In this document: positions 8,166 to 16,192 of the stretch, one piece after another
How the letters are laid out: every line of letters starts with the position of its first letter
How positions within the stretch are numbered: the first letter of the stretch is position 1
Assembly: GCA_964243985.1 (NCBI GenBank)
Contig: CAXTHJ010000020.1
Span: 1 to 39,779 of the forward strand
Length of the DNA: 39,779 nucleotides
Direction: 5' to 3'
Source: CAIOYC01 sp964243985
Lineage (GTDB): Bacteria; Pseudomonadota; Alphaproteobacteria; Caulobacterales; Caulobacteraceae
Notes under the pieces: generated by a model
What the model saw: the letters and a program-made list of their open reading frames with translations, nothing else
Told to the model about the DNA's origin: nothing
Databases searched by the model: none
Made by a program: the position numbers and the translations under genes

Positions 8166-10511
8166 TTAAGCCGCGCGGAGTTCGCTGACGCGGGTGATTT
8201 CCGAGAGAAGCGCGGCCGCGGATACGGGCTTGGACACCACGCCGTCCATCCCCGCGGCCGCGTAGCTTGATTTTTGCTCCGCCAGGACGTTGGCGGTGAT
8301 GGCCACCACAGGGGTCGAAGAGATCGGGCCGTCCATGGCGCGGATGCGGCGGGTGGCTTCCATGCCGTCCATGCCGGGCATCTGGATGTCCATCAAAACC
8401 ATGTCGTAGCCGCCCTTGGCGGCGGCGGCGACGCCGGCCTCGCCGTCTTCGGCGGTGTCGACGGTGATGCCCAGCGCCTGCAGGAGCTTGGAGATCACCA
8501 GGCGGTTGGTGGGGTTGTCCTCTACCAGAAGAACGCGGAATTCGCCCACTTCGGCGTCGTCCTCGTTGACGGCGATGGGCGCGACCTGGTCGCCGCCGAT
8601 CTCCATCCAGAAGGTCGAGCCTTGACCGGGCTGGCTGGAAAAGCCCACCGCGCCGCCCATCATCTCGGCCAAGCGCTTGGTGATGGCGAGGCCGAGGCCC
8701 GAGCCGCCGAACTTGCGCGCCATCGAGCCGTCCGCCTGCTCGAAGCGCTCGAACAAGGTGGCCTGGGCGGCTTCGGGGACGCCCACGCCGGTGTCCTGCA
8801 CCTCAAAGCGCAGGCGCGGGCCCTCCGGCGTGTCCTGACGGGTGAGGCGCGCCTCCACCGAGCCCGAGGGGGTGAACTTCACCGCATTGCCCATGATGTT
8901 GTAGAGGGCCTGGCGCAGGCGGAGGGGGTCGGCGCTAATCATGCCGAGGTCAGGATCGGCGACGGCGCGCATGGTCAAGCCCTTGGCCGAAGCGGCGGGC
9001 TCAAGCAGGCTGGTGATGCCTACCAGCACCTGCGCCGGATCGATGGTTTCTGGGTGCAGCTCGAACTGGCCGGTCTCGATCTTGGAGAAGTCCAGCAGAT
9101 CGTCCAGAAGCTCAGTCAGCATCCGGCCGGAGGCCAGGCCCTCGTCCAGCAGCTTGGCGTCGCCTTCGTCCAAATGATCGCGCTTGATCAGTTGCAGCAC
9201 GCCGAGAACGCCGTTCATAGGCGTGCGGATTTCGTGGCTGATGTTGGCGAGGAAGCGGGACTTGGCTTCGGTGGCCACGGTCGCCTGGCGTTCGGCGGCG
9301 GCTAGGGCCAGCGCCTGGCGCTTGCGGTCGTCCACGTCGACGAGGAGGCCAACCGCCTTGCGCGGACGGCCCATGGCGTCGTGCAAAAACTCCAAATGCA
9401 CGGCGACCCACGTGGCCGACTCATCGATGTGGACAACGCGAAATTCCAGTGGGACGGGACGGCGGGTGCTGAAGTTGGCGAGCGCCTTCGCCAGGCGATC
9501 TGCATCGTCGGGGTGGACGTTGGGCCAGCGCGCGGTCATCTCCTCAAACGTATAGGTTCGTCCCGCCAGCTTGGCGAAGTCCGTACCGAGCCAGACGGCC
9601 TTATCCTGAAAGTCGACCTCGAATACGGCGGCCCGGGCGGCGCTGACGGCCAATCTGAGGCGGCGGGTGCTGCTCTGGGCTTCGCGCCGGGCGGTCACCA
9701 GGGCGGAAACGTCGGCACAGTAGGCCAGAACGCCGCGGATATGGCCGTCCACGTCGCGCCAGGGCTGCATCTCCCAGCGCACCCAATGGACATCGCCATC
9801 CTTGGAGACAAGGCGATCTTCGGGGCGGTGGACGGTTTCGCCCTGGAGGGCCTTCTTCTGCGCGGCGATGAACCGGCGACGGGCATTCGGAAATATGTCG
9901 TGCAGGGTGCGGCCGGTGACCGTGTCGTCCTTGAGACCCAGGAGCGCCCGCCAGGCGTCGCTCACCACCATGTGGCGCAGGTCCCGGTCGAACATGGCCG
10001 CCGCGAAGGGCGCCGCTTCGATCATCTGGCGGGTCATGCGCTCGCCGTGGATGGCGGCGTCCCGCGCTTCCATCGTGGCGGTCAGCTGGGCGCAGCGGAG
10101 CTGCTCCATCTCCAGCATCCGCTCCCGTTCCTCCGTCACGTCGTGGAGCGTGGCCATCAGGCGGCCATCGCCGGACAGGCGGGAGCGGCCGGAAATCCAT
10201 CGCCAGTCGCCGCCTTGCGTCTTGACCCGAAACTCCCCTTGGGAGGCGCCCTCCGCCCGGGCCCTCACGCCAGCGGCGCGCAGGCGCTCGGCGTCCTCGG
10301 GGTGGATGAAATCGTAGAGGTGGCGCCCCGCCATCCCTTCCACCGGCCAGCCCATGATCCGGGTCCAGGCGGGGTTCACCTGCAGGATCGTGGCGGAGGC
10401 GTCGGTTACGATGAACATGTCGAGGCTCTGGGCGAAGAACCAGGCGGCCGTGTCCACGTCGAAGGCCGCGGAGGCGCTGTTCGACGGCTTAAGCGACGCA
10501 GACTTGGGCAT
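8166..10511 (-). CDS. Hybrid sensor histidine kinase / response regulator with three PAS domains
   Basis: This 781-residue protein has no membrane segment or signal peptide and should be cytoplasmic. PAS domains lie at about residues 20-130, 160-275 and 285-395; the first and third contain the HPEDAERL and HPDDADRL motifs. The kinase core follows: H-box FLANISHEIRTPMNGVLG with His426, then the ATP-binding G boxes DTGVGVPE and GGSGLGLAITKRL. A receiver domain covers about 657-775 with Asp708 in LMDIQMPG and Lys in VSKPV. Phosphate would pass from His426 to Asp708, but no HPt protein or output regulator is encoded nearby. The ligand is unknown. Confidence 0.93.
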   Translation of the reverse strand: MPKSASLKPSNSASAAFDVDTAAWFFAQSLDMFIVTDASATILQVNPAWTRIMGWPVEGMAGRHLYDFIHPEDAERLRAAGVRARAEGASQGEFRVKTQGGDWRWISGRSRLSGDGRLMATLHDVTEERERMLEMEQLRCAQLTATMEARDAAIHGERMTRQMIEAAPFAAAMFDRDLRHMVVSDAWRALLGLKDDTVTGRTLHDIFPNARRRFIAAQKKALQGETVHRPEDRLVSKDGDVHWVRWEMQPWRDVDGHIRGVLAYCADVSALVTARREAQSSTRRLRLAVSAARAAVFEVDFQDKAVWLGTDFAKLAGRTYTFEEMTARWPNVHPDDADRLAKALANFSTRRPVPLEFRVVHIDESATWVAVHLEFLHDAMGRPRKAVGLLVDVDDRKRQALALAAAERQATVATEAKSRFLANISHEIRTPMNGVLGVLQLIKRDHLDEGDAKLLDEGLASGRMLTELLDDLLDFSKIETGQFELHPETIDPAQVLVGITSLLEPAASAKGLTMRAVADPDLGMISADPLRLRQALYNIMGNAVKFTPSGSVEARLTRQDTPEGPRLRFEVQDTGVGVPEAAQATLFERFEQADGSMARKFGGSGLGLAITKRLAEMMGGAVGFSSQPGQGSTFWMEIGGDQVAPIAVNEDDAEVGEFRVLLVEDNPTNRLVISKLLQALGITVDTAEDGEAGVAAAAKGGYDMVLMDIQMPGMDGMEATRRIRAMDGPISSTPVVAITANVLAEQKSSYAAAGMDGVVSKPVSAAALLSEITRVSELRAA

Positions 10512-10591
10512 GAAACCTCACACTGACGAGAGACTATCGCCGAAAAGGGTAAACACGCCTTTTACAGAGACCCGTACCGTCAAGGCGTGGC

Positions 10592-11266
10592 CTACACCTC
10601 CGCCCACATGCGCAGGAGGTTGTGATAGGCGCCGGTCAGAGCGATCACCTGGGCGTCGACCGCCCCCAGTTTCGCCGTCAAGGCCTGAAGCGATTGATCT
10701 ATTTGATAAAGCAGATCGCGCCGGGAAGCGTCGCGCACCATCGACTGCACCCAGAAGAAGGAGGCCCAGCGGCTTCCCCGCGTCACGGGTTTGACCTGGT
10801 GCAGGGTTGTCGCCGGGTAGATGACCATCGAACCGGCCGGCAGCTTCACCGCCCGAGCGCTGAGCCCGTCGTTGATCACCAGTTCGCCGCCGTCGTAGTC
10901 CTCCGGCGCGCTAAGGAAGAGGGTGGCGGAGATGTCGATCCGGTACCGCGCGGCGTTCGAGAAGCGAATGGCGTTGTCGATGTGCGCGCCGAAAGCCATG
11001 CCCTCTTCGTAGCGGTTGAACAGGGGCGGAAACACGCGCAGCGGCAGGGCGGCGGAGACGAAGGCGGGGTTGGTCCGCAAGGCTTCCAGGATCATGCCGC
11101 CCAGGGCGTTGGCGACGGGAGAGCCTTCCGGGACCTGCAGGTTCTGCTTGGCCAGGGCCGATTGCGGACCCGCCGTGACGCGGCCGTCCACCCACTCGGT
11201 CCCGCGAAGCTGCGCCAGGGCGTCGGCGACCTGGGCGGGGGTCAAGACGTTGTCGATCCTAAGCAT
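10592..11266 (-). CDS. piuC: PKHD-type Fe(II)/2-oxoglutarate hydroxylase, PiuC/YbiX family
   Basis: The 224-residue protein matches the PiuC/YbiX family, which is regularly linked to TonB-dependent catecholate siderophore receptors. Iron ligands are His95 and Asp97 in FGAHIDNAIRFS and His156 in TLHQVKPVTRG; an Arg shortly after (Arg163 or Arg166) should hold 2-oxoglutarate. The ending SMVRDASRRDLLYQID and the C-terminal helices fit the family. The start codon overlaps the end of the Sel1-repeat gene by 8 bases, which suggests translational coupling. It is the last gene of the receptor-Sel1-hydroxylase operon. The physiological substrate of this family is not established. Confidence 0.93.
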   Translation of the reverse strand: MLRIDNVLTPAQVADALAQLRGTEWVDGRVTAGPQSALAKQNLQVPEGSPVANALGGMILEALRTNPAFVSAALPLRVFPPLFNRYEEGMAFGAHIDNAIRFSNAARYRIDISATLFLSAPEDYDGGELVINDGLSARAVKLPAGSMVIYPATTLHQVKPVTRGSRWASFFWVQSMVRDASRRDLLYQIDQSLQALTAKLGAVDAQVIALTGAYHNLLRMWAEV

Positions 11267-12062
11267 GGGCTGCCTTGACGCCCCGCATCGCGCGATGGGC
11301 GACGGCTTGGATGTCGGGCGCGGGGCTCATCGCCAACCGCCTCGCCATTTCAGAGCGGCTTTGCGGTGGTGCGCCGGCCAGGGCTTTCTCCAGCCAGTCG
11401 ATCGCCGCTTCGGTTCGCCCCTCCGCCAGAAGGAGCGTGGCGAAATTATACTGGCCTCGAAAGTAACCGCCCTCAGCCGAGCGGCGGCACCAGTCGCGGG
11501 CCGCTTGGGCGTCGGCCTCTACGCCCCAGCCCTCCTCGAAGCAGCGGGCCAGCAGGTTCATGGCGCGGGGGTGCCCCGCCTCCGCCGCCAGACGGTAGAG
11601 ATCGAAGGCGCGTCGGGCGTCCCGCTCTACCCCCAGGCCATCAAGATAGAGGTGGCCGAGATTGTAGCGCGCCCAGGCATGGCCTTGCTCGGCGGCGAGG
11701 GCGAACCAGTGGGCGGCCGCCGCAGGGTCCGCCGCAACGCCCCAGCCGTTCTCGAAACAGCGGCCGACCATGTTCTGAGCCTCTGCGTCGCCCCGCTCCG
11801 CCGCGAGGCGAAACCAGCCGTAGGCACCGGCCTCGTTCTTGTTCACGCCCGCGCCGTCCAGCAGCATCCGGCCGTAGCGCACCTGCCCCTCGGGCAGACC
11901 CGCCTCCGCCGCCGCGTGGACCCAGGGCCCCGCCCGCGCCGGATCGCCCGCTAGAAGCGTCCGCAGATGATCCGGCGGCAGGGTGGTCAGAATCTGCAGG
12001 CGCGCGGCGAGGCTGCTCGGCGGTGGGCCGCCCACCTCCAGACCCTGCGCGCCCGTCCCCAT
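11259..12062 (-). CDS. Sel1-like repeat protein of the iron-uptake operon
   Basis: The 267-residue protein consists mainly of five or six Sel1/TPR-like repeats of about 36 residues. Each carries an alanine-rich helix pair and a GWGV or GLGVERDARRAFDLYRLAA-like turn. Sel1 repeats form solenoids that bind other proteins. No signal peptide is visible, so a cytoplasmic place is likely. The ATG lies 3 bases after the stop of the TonB receptor gene, and the end overlaps piuC. Its position implies a support role in siderophore use or in hydroxylase function; nothing more specific can be read. Confidence 0.88.
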   Translation of the reverse strand: MGTGAQGLEVGGPPPSSLAARLQILTTLPPDHLRTLLAGDPARAGPWVHAAAEAGLPEGQVRYGRMLLDGAGVNKNEAGAYGWFRLAAERGDAEAQNMVGRCFENGWGVAADPAAAAHWFALAAEQGHAWARYNLGHLYLDGLGVERDARRAFDLYRLAAEAGHPRAMNLLARCFEEGWGVEADAQAARDWCRRSAEGGYFRGQYNFATLLLAEGRTEAAIDWLEKALAGAPPQSRSEMARRLAMSPAPDIQAVAHRAMRGVKAAHA

Positions 12063-12065
12063 CGG

Positions 12066-14243
12066 CTAGTAGTTGAAGACGGCGGTGAGGGTGAAGGTCC
12101 GCCCGGCGCCCGGCAACACATGGTTCTCCACCGGCGAGGAGTCGTAGGCGTTGGTGAAGTAGTATTTGTCCAGGAGATTGTAGGCGTTGAGCTGAAGCGT
12201 GAGCCGCGGCATCACCTTGTAGGACAGGAGCCCGTCGAAAGTCACGTATCCGGGGATCTTGTTCAGGCCGATGTTGTCCGCATCCCGCTTGCCCAGATAG
12301 TTGACGCCGAAGCCGACGTTCACGCCCTGGTCGAACTCGTAGACGGTCCAGAGGTTGGCCTGGTTGTGCGCCGTGTTGGGCAGGCCCTGGTTCACCTGAT
12401 TTGCCGGCGTGCCCTTGGTGGCCAGGGTGCGGGCGTCCAGATAGGTGTAGCCGGCGATGATCTCCCAGCGCTTGGTGATGTAGCCCGTGGCGCCGATTTC
12501 GAACCCGTTGACGCGAAGATCACCCTCCAGCTCCGGCACGTCTGTGACGGGGTCGGTGACTCGGGCGTTGGTCTCCTCGGTGTTGAAGATGGCGGCGTTG
12601 GTGGAGAGCAGGCCGCCCAGGAACAGGGCCTTGGCGCCGAGTTCGAAGGTGCGATCCTTTTCCGGCTCCAGGTCCGCCGTGGTGGCCGACAGGGTCAGGT
12701 TCTCCGCCGACGGATCGAAGGAAGTGCCGTAGGAGAAGTAGAAGCTGTAGGTCTCGGTCGGCGTATAGACCAGGGCGACCCGGGGGGTGGCGATGTCGTC
12801 GGTGTGCGAGAGGTTGGTGGTGCTGGCATTGGTGGTGGCGGTCGCAAACTTGTTGGTGACGGCGGTGGCGTCGAAATTGTCATAGCGCACGCCGGCGATC
12901 AGGCTCCAGTGATCGCCGTACTTGATGGTGTCGGTGAGAAGGCCGGCCAGGGTGTCGGTCTTGGTGGTGGAGACCTGGCTGAAGGTGGACTGGTGGACGT
13001 TCAATCCGGTGACGTTGAAGGTGGGATCGAGCAACGTCGCCGGCGGGATCGAATTCAGGTTGTTGGGGAAGCGGTTCACGTCCGCCTCTTCGTGGTCGTA
13101 TTCGAAACCGGCGATCACGGCGTGGGTGAAGGGGCCGGTGGCGAACTTGAAAGTCAGGTCCGTATCGCTTTCCGCCGTCTTCACCACGCCGCCCTGATTG
13201 GGGCGGTCGGCGAATATCTGGACTAGCGGCGTGCCGGGGGGGGGGGGCGCTGCGCCATAGTGGGGCGCGGTCTGGCGGGTCAGGTAGTCGTAGTTGCCGA
13301 CCCGCCCGGTTTCGGTGACTGAGATCCAGTTGTTGAAGTCGTGGCTGAGGCGCCCGGTGCCGATGTCCACGTCCGACTGGACCCGGTCGTCGGTGCGTAT
13401 GCCGTAGTAGAAGTTACGTGGAACCGGCGCCGGTTTGCCGAAGGCGAACGGGATGCCGAAGTCCGGAATATCGTCTTCCTGCTGGTGCAGGTAGTCCAAA
13501 ACGAGGGTGGTCTTCTGGCCAAGCCCGATGGCGAAGGCGGGCGCGACGCCCCAGCGGTCGTTCTTGACCGCGTCGCGATCCTCCACGTGCGTGCCGATGC
13601 CCATCAGGTTCAGGCGGAAGGCGGCGTTGTCGCTGATGGGCTGGTTCAGGTCGGCGGTGACGCGCTTCTCGTTATCAGTGCCGAGGGTGGCGGAGACGGT
13701 GTCGAAGGGCGAAAGCTTGGGCGTCTTGGAGACCTGGTTGATCACCCCGCCCGTGGAGCCGCGCCCGAACAGGGTCGACGCCGGGCCCTTGTAGACCTCC
13801 AGCGATTCCAGGTTGAAGGCGTCGCGGGTGTAGAACCCGGTGTCCCTGAGGCCGTCCAGGAAGAAGTCGTCGTTGGCGGGGAAACCGCGCAGGTTCACCG
13901 TATCGCCGTGGGCGCCGCCTTCCCCTGAGTTGAGAGTGATGCCCGGCACGTTCTTCAAGGCTTCCTGTAGCGTGGTGACGCCTTGCTCGTGCAGCACCTG
14001 TTGCGGGATCACGTCCACCGTCTGCGGCGTGTCCTGCAACTTGGTCGCCAGGGTGATCAGGCTCGGCCGCTGGCCGGTGACCACGACTTCGTCGCCCGAT
14101 CCGGCATTTGGCGCGGCTGTAGCGGTTTCCACCGCGGCGTTGGCGGCGCCGACGACGGACGCCAGGCAGAGCGCGCCTGAACTGACCCCATAACGGACCG
14201 CGTCTTTTGCGTTGGACGAAAGCCCCCGAACCGAACCGCGCAT
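12066..14243 (-). CDS. TonB-dependent catecholate-type siderophore receptor (Fiu/PiuA-like)
   Basis: The 725-residue outer-membrane receptor has an N-terminal export signal ending near GAANA (residues 32-36), a TonB box (DEVVVTG, 51-57) and a plug domain at about 65-190 with VNLRGFPAN, FLDGLRDTG and YKGPASTLFGRGSTGG. A 22-strand barrel follows, ending in the aromatic FNY. The plug motifs and the piuC neighbour fit the Fiu/PiuA group, which takes up ferric catecholates. An AAAGGGGG Shine-Dalgarno precedes the ATG. A Fur box upstream implies repression by iron. Codons 333-336 are four CCC proline codons forming a 12-base homopolymer that could slip. Confidence 0.94.
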   Translation of the reverse strand: MRGSVRGLSSNAKDAVRYGVSSGALCLASVVGAANAAVETATAAPNAGSGDEVVVTGQRPSLITLATKLQDTPQTVDVIPQQVLHEQGVTTLQEALKNVPGITLNSGEGGAHGDTVNLRGFPANDDFFLDGLRDTGFYTRDAFNLESLEVYKGPASTLFGRGSTGGVINQVSKTPKLSPFDTVSATLGTDNEKRVTADLNQPISDNAAFRLNLMGIGTHVEDRDAVKNDRWGVAPAFAIGLGQKTTLVLDYLHQQEDDIPDFGIPFAFGKPAPVPRNFYYGIRTDDRVQSDVDIGTGRLSHDFNNWISVTETGRVGNYDYLTRQTAPHYGAAPPPPGTPLVQIFADRPNQGGVVKTAESDTDLTFKFATGPFTHAVIAGFEYDHEEADVNRFPNNLNSIPPATLLDPTFNVTGLNVHQSTFSQVSTTKTDTLAGLLTDTIKYGDHWSLIAGVRYDNFDATAVTNKFATATTNASTTNLSHTDDIATPRVALVYTPTETYSFYFSYGTSFDPSAENLTLSATTADLEPEKDRTFELGAKALFLGGLLSTNAAIFNTEETNARVTDPVTDVPELEGDLRVNGFEIGATGYITKRWEIIAGYTYLDARTLATKGTPANQVNQGLPNTAHNQANLWTVYEFDQGVNVGFGVNYLGKRDADNIGLNKIPGYVTFDGLLSYKVMPRLTLQLNAYNLLDKYYFTNAYDSSPVENHVLPGAGRTFTLTAVFNY
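13236..13247. repeat. 12-base homopolymer (G on plus, C on coding strand) inside the receptor gene
   Basis: Twelve consecutive G on the plus strand give four proline codons in the receptor reading frame, with the frame intact at this length. It is the longest homopolymer I see in the window. Tracts of this length are prone to slipped-strand errors in replication and in sequencing. Confidence 0.95.
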
Positions 14244-14325
14244 AGTCCCCCTTTAGATCTCAAGCAAGATTGCGACTGATAATGCGAGCGGTTCTTAGCA
14301 GGCGCGGTGAGCTTGACAAGGGAAT

Positions 14326-14340
14326 TGCGAATAATTCTCA
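14326..14340 (-). promoter_or_regulatory. Fur box upstream of the siderophore receptor operon
   Basis: The sequence TGCGAATAATTCTCA is a 7-1-7 inverted repeat differing by one base from the TGAGAATNATTCTCA form of the Fur site. The match extends one more base each way (14325-14341). It lies about 83 bases upstream of the receptor ATG, next to a TTGTCA element that may be the -35. A TGATAAT half-site lies closer to the gene near 14277-14283. Iron-bound Fur would repress the operon. Confidence 0.75.
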
Positions 14341-14364
14341 AATTTGGCGGACAAGCGTCGCTGT

Positions 14365-14389
14365 GGAACGGGGCGGTGGCTGTCGCGTT
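14365..14389 (+). promoter_or_regulatory. EcfG/SigT-type general stress promoter for the DUF1328 gene
   Basis: GGAAC at 14365-14369 and CGTT at 14386-14389 are separated by 16 bases. This matches the known alphaproteobacterial EcfG consensus (GGAAC-N16/17-CGTT). The pair lies 52 bases upstream of the DUF1328 start and points toward it. No other GGAAC I checked in the window is followed by a correctly spaced GTT element. Confidence 0.65.
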
Positions 14390-14440
14390 GATGGCCTGAA
14401 GAGCCGCAGACGCGGCCGACGTGATCGATAGGAGACGACC

Positions 14441-14614
14441 ATGCTGGGTTGGGCGCTGATCTTCCTCATCCTCGCCCTGGTGGCGGGCTATTTCGGCTTT
14501 ATCGGCCTGGCGGGCCTCGCCGCGACGATCGCCAAGGTCCTGTTCCTGATCTTCCTGGTGCTCTTGGTGATCAGCTTCATCTCGCGCGCCTTGCGAGGCG
14601 GCTCGGTGGTCTGA
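14441..14614 (+). CDS. DUF1328 (YtjA-like) small membrane protein
   Basis: The 57-residue protein begins MLGWALIFLILALVAGYFGF and continues with a second hydrophobic segment (AKVLFLIFLVLLVISFISRA) and a short polar tail. Two transmembrane helices joined by GLAGLAA are the hallmark of the DUF1328/YtjA family of inner-membrane proteins, whose function is unknown. An AGGAGA lies 6-7 bases upstream of the ATG. The stress-type promoter upstream suggests it is made under general stress, and a hairpin terminator follows, so it is probably a single-gene transcript. Confidence 0.93.
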   Translation: MLGWALIFLILALVAGYFGFIGLAGLAATIAKVLFLIFLVLLVISFISRALRGGSVV

Positions 14615-14648
14615 CCGGGCGCAAGCTCGTCTTCAAAGACTGAACAAC

Positions 14649-14680
14649 ATCCCCGGCAGCGCGTCGCCGCCGGGGATTTT
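14649..14680 (+). terminator. Rho-independent terminator after the DUF1328 gene
   Basis: A perfect 9-base stem (ATCCCCGGC paired with GCCGGGGAT) with an 11-base loop is followed directly by a short T run. It starts 35 bases after the DUF1328 stop. Downstream to 14912 I see no further gene; this stretch must hold the promoter of the TetR-type regulator, but no clear -35/-10 pair stands out. Confidence 0.8.
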
Positions 14681-14912
14681 CGCGCGTCATCGTCCGCAAA
14701 AACCCAAGTTGACGTAGCGTGAAGCGCAGGCGAAAACAGCCTCCCGCCCGGCGCCTTTATAAAGTGCAAAGGTGCGGGAATACGAGCAGACTACGGACAA
14801 AGCTCGGCTAATCGCGAGACGCTATTGTCGCCCATGAAAAACACGTTTGAGAGGCGGAGCAAGTCTTCCAGCCGCCATTTTACCTCGCGTCCAACAAAAG
14901 ACGCTGCGCATC

Positions 14913-16142
14913 ATGGATGACGCTACGCCGCTTCCCGTCTCCACCGCCCGCTATGCGAAAAAGCGCGACGCCATCATGGCGGCGGCGACCGAGATCATCA
15001 ATCATCGCGGGGTGAAGGGCATGACCCTGGCCGACGTAGCCGCCAGCGTCGGGCTGATCACCACCAGCGTGACCTATTACTTCAAGAAGAAGGAGGACCT
15101 CGCCGCCGCCTGCTTCATCCAGGGCATAGCCCGCTTCGACGCCCTGATTTCCCAAGCTTTGGAAGAGAAGACTCCCCAGGCGCGGCTGCTTAAATTCCTC
15201 ACCCTCTATCTCGAGCTAAAAGCCCGCATCCGCCTGAATGGCGAGCCCGCCATGCATACGTTCAGCGATGTGCGGGCCTTGGCGGAACCGAACCTCAGCC
15301 GTGTGACCGGAACCTACGTCCACTTCGTCCGGCGGGTGCGCAGCCTGTTTGACGCCCCAGGCTTCGAGTGGATGGAGCTCAGCGCCAGGTCGGCGCGCAC
15401 GCACATGATCATGGAGCAGCTGTTCTGGGCCGTGGCCTGGCTGCCGCGCTTCGAGGTCGAGGACTATCCCCGCATCCGCGACCGCATGTTCGACATCTTC
15501 GAGAACGGCGTCTGCACGAAGGGCGCCGTCTGGGCGCCGAGCGCGCTGGACGTGGAGGACGGGTCGACCGCCGGCCCGCTGGCGGCCTCGCGGGAGACCT
15601 TCCTGGTGGCGGCGACCCGCCTGATCAACAAGGAGGGCTATCGGGGCGCCTCGGTGGAGAAGATTTCCGCCGAGCTGAACGTCACTAAGGGCTCCTTCTA
15701 TCACCACAACGAGGCCAAGGACGATCTGGTGGTCCAGTGTTTTGACCGCACATTCGAGATCATGCGGCGCACCCAGTCGGCGGCCATGAAGCTGCCGGGT
15801 GACCAATGGGGCAAGCTGACCACCGCCGCGGCGGCGCTGGTGAAATACCAGAACTCAGACCGGGGGCTCCTTCGCACCTCCGCGCTCTCGGCACTGCCAG
15901 AACCGATCCGCGCCGAGATGGTGGCGCAGTCAAACCGTATTTCGGATCGGTTCTCCGCCATGATCTCCGACGGCGTGGCTGAAGGCTCGGTCCGCCCGGT
16001 GGACCCGGTGATCGCGGCGCAGATGCTGAACGCCACCTTGAACGCCGCGTGCGAGCTTCGGTTTTTAGTGCGCGACGTGAGGCCGGAAAAGGCGTCTGAC
16101 CTTTATGCGCGGCCGATCTTGATGGGCGTCTTCACGCGTTAG
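14913..16142 (+). CDS. Transcriptional regulator with two tandem TetR domains
   Basis: This 409-residue protein is about twice the usual TetR length. The first DNA-binding domain is at about residues 13-70 (GVKGMTLADVAASVGLIT, then VTYYFKKKEDL). The second is at about 226-285 (GYRGASVEKISAELNVTKGS, then FYHHNEAKDDLV). Each is followed by a helical ligand-binding-like segment, so it looks like a fused TetR dimer. The ATG at 14913 is preferred over a TTG at 14847, though no strong Shine-Dalgarno is present. It faces the convergent acyl-CoA ligase pair and probably controls that cluster through an acyl-CoA or related ligand; this is inference from position. Confidence 0.88.
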   Translation: MDDATPLPVSTARYAKKRDAIMAAATEIINHRGVKGMTLADVAASVGLITTSVTYYFKKKEDLAAACFIQGIARFDALISQALEEKTPQARLLKFLTLYLELKARIRLNGEPAMHTFSDVRALAEPNLSRVTGTYVHFVRRVRSLFDAPGFEWMELSARSARTHMIMEQLFWAVAWLPRFEVEDYPRIRDRMFDIFENGVCTKGAVWAPSALDVEDGSTAGPLAASRETFLVAATRLINKEGYRGASVEKISAELNVTKGSFYHHNEAKDDLVVQCFDRTFEIMRRTQSAAMKLPGDQWGKLTTAAAALVKYQNSDRGLLRTSALSALPEPIRAEMVAQSNRISDRFSAMISDGVAEGSVRPVDPVIAAQMLNATLNAACELRFLVRDVRPEKASDLYARPILMGVFTR

Positions 16143-16192
16143 CCGCAGCCAGACGGGCCATAGAGCTTTGGTTTGAACCTTGCTGATTTTCT

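Noticed and set aside
9381..10526. 381-codon plus-strand frame over the hybrid kinase
   Set aside because: Antisense to PAS domains that are clear on the minus strand.
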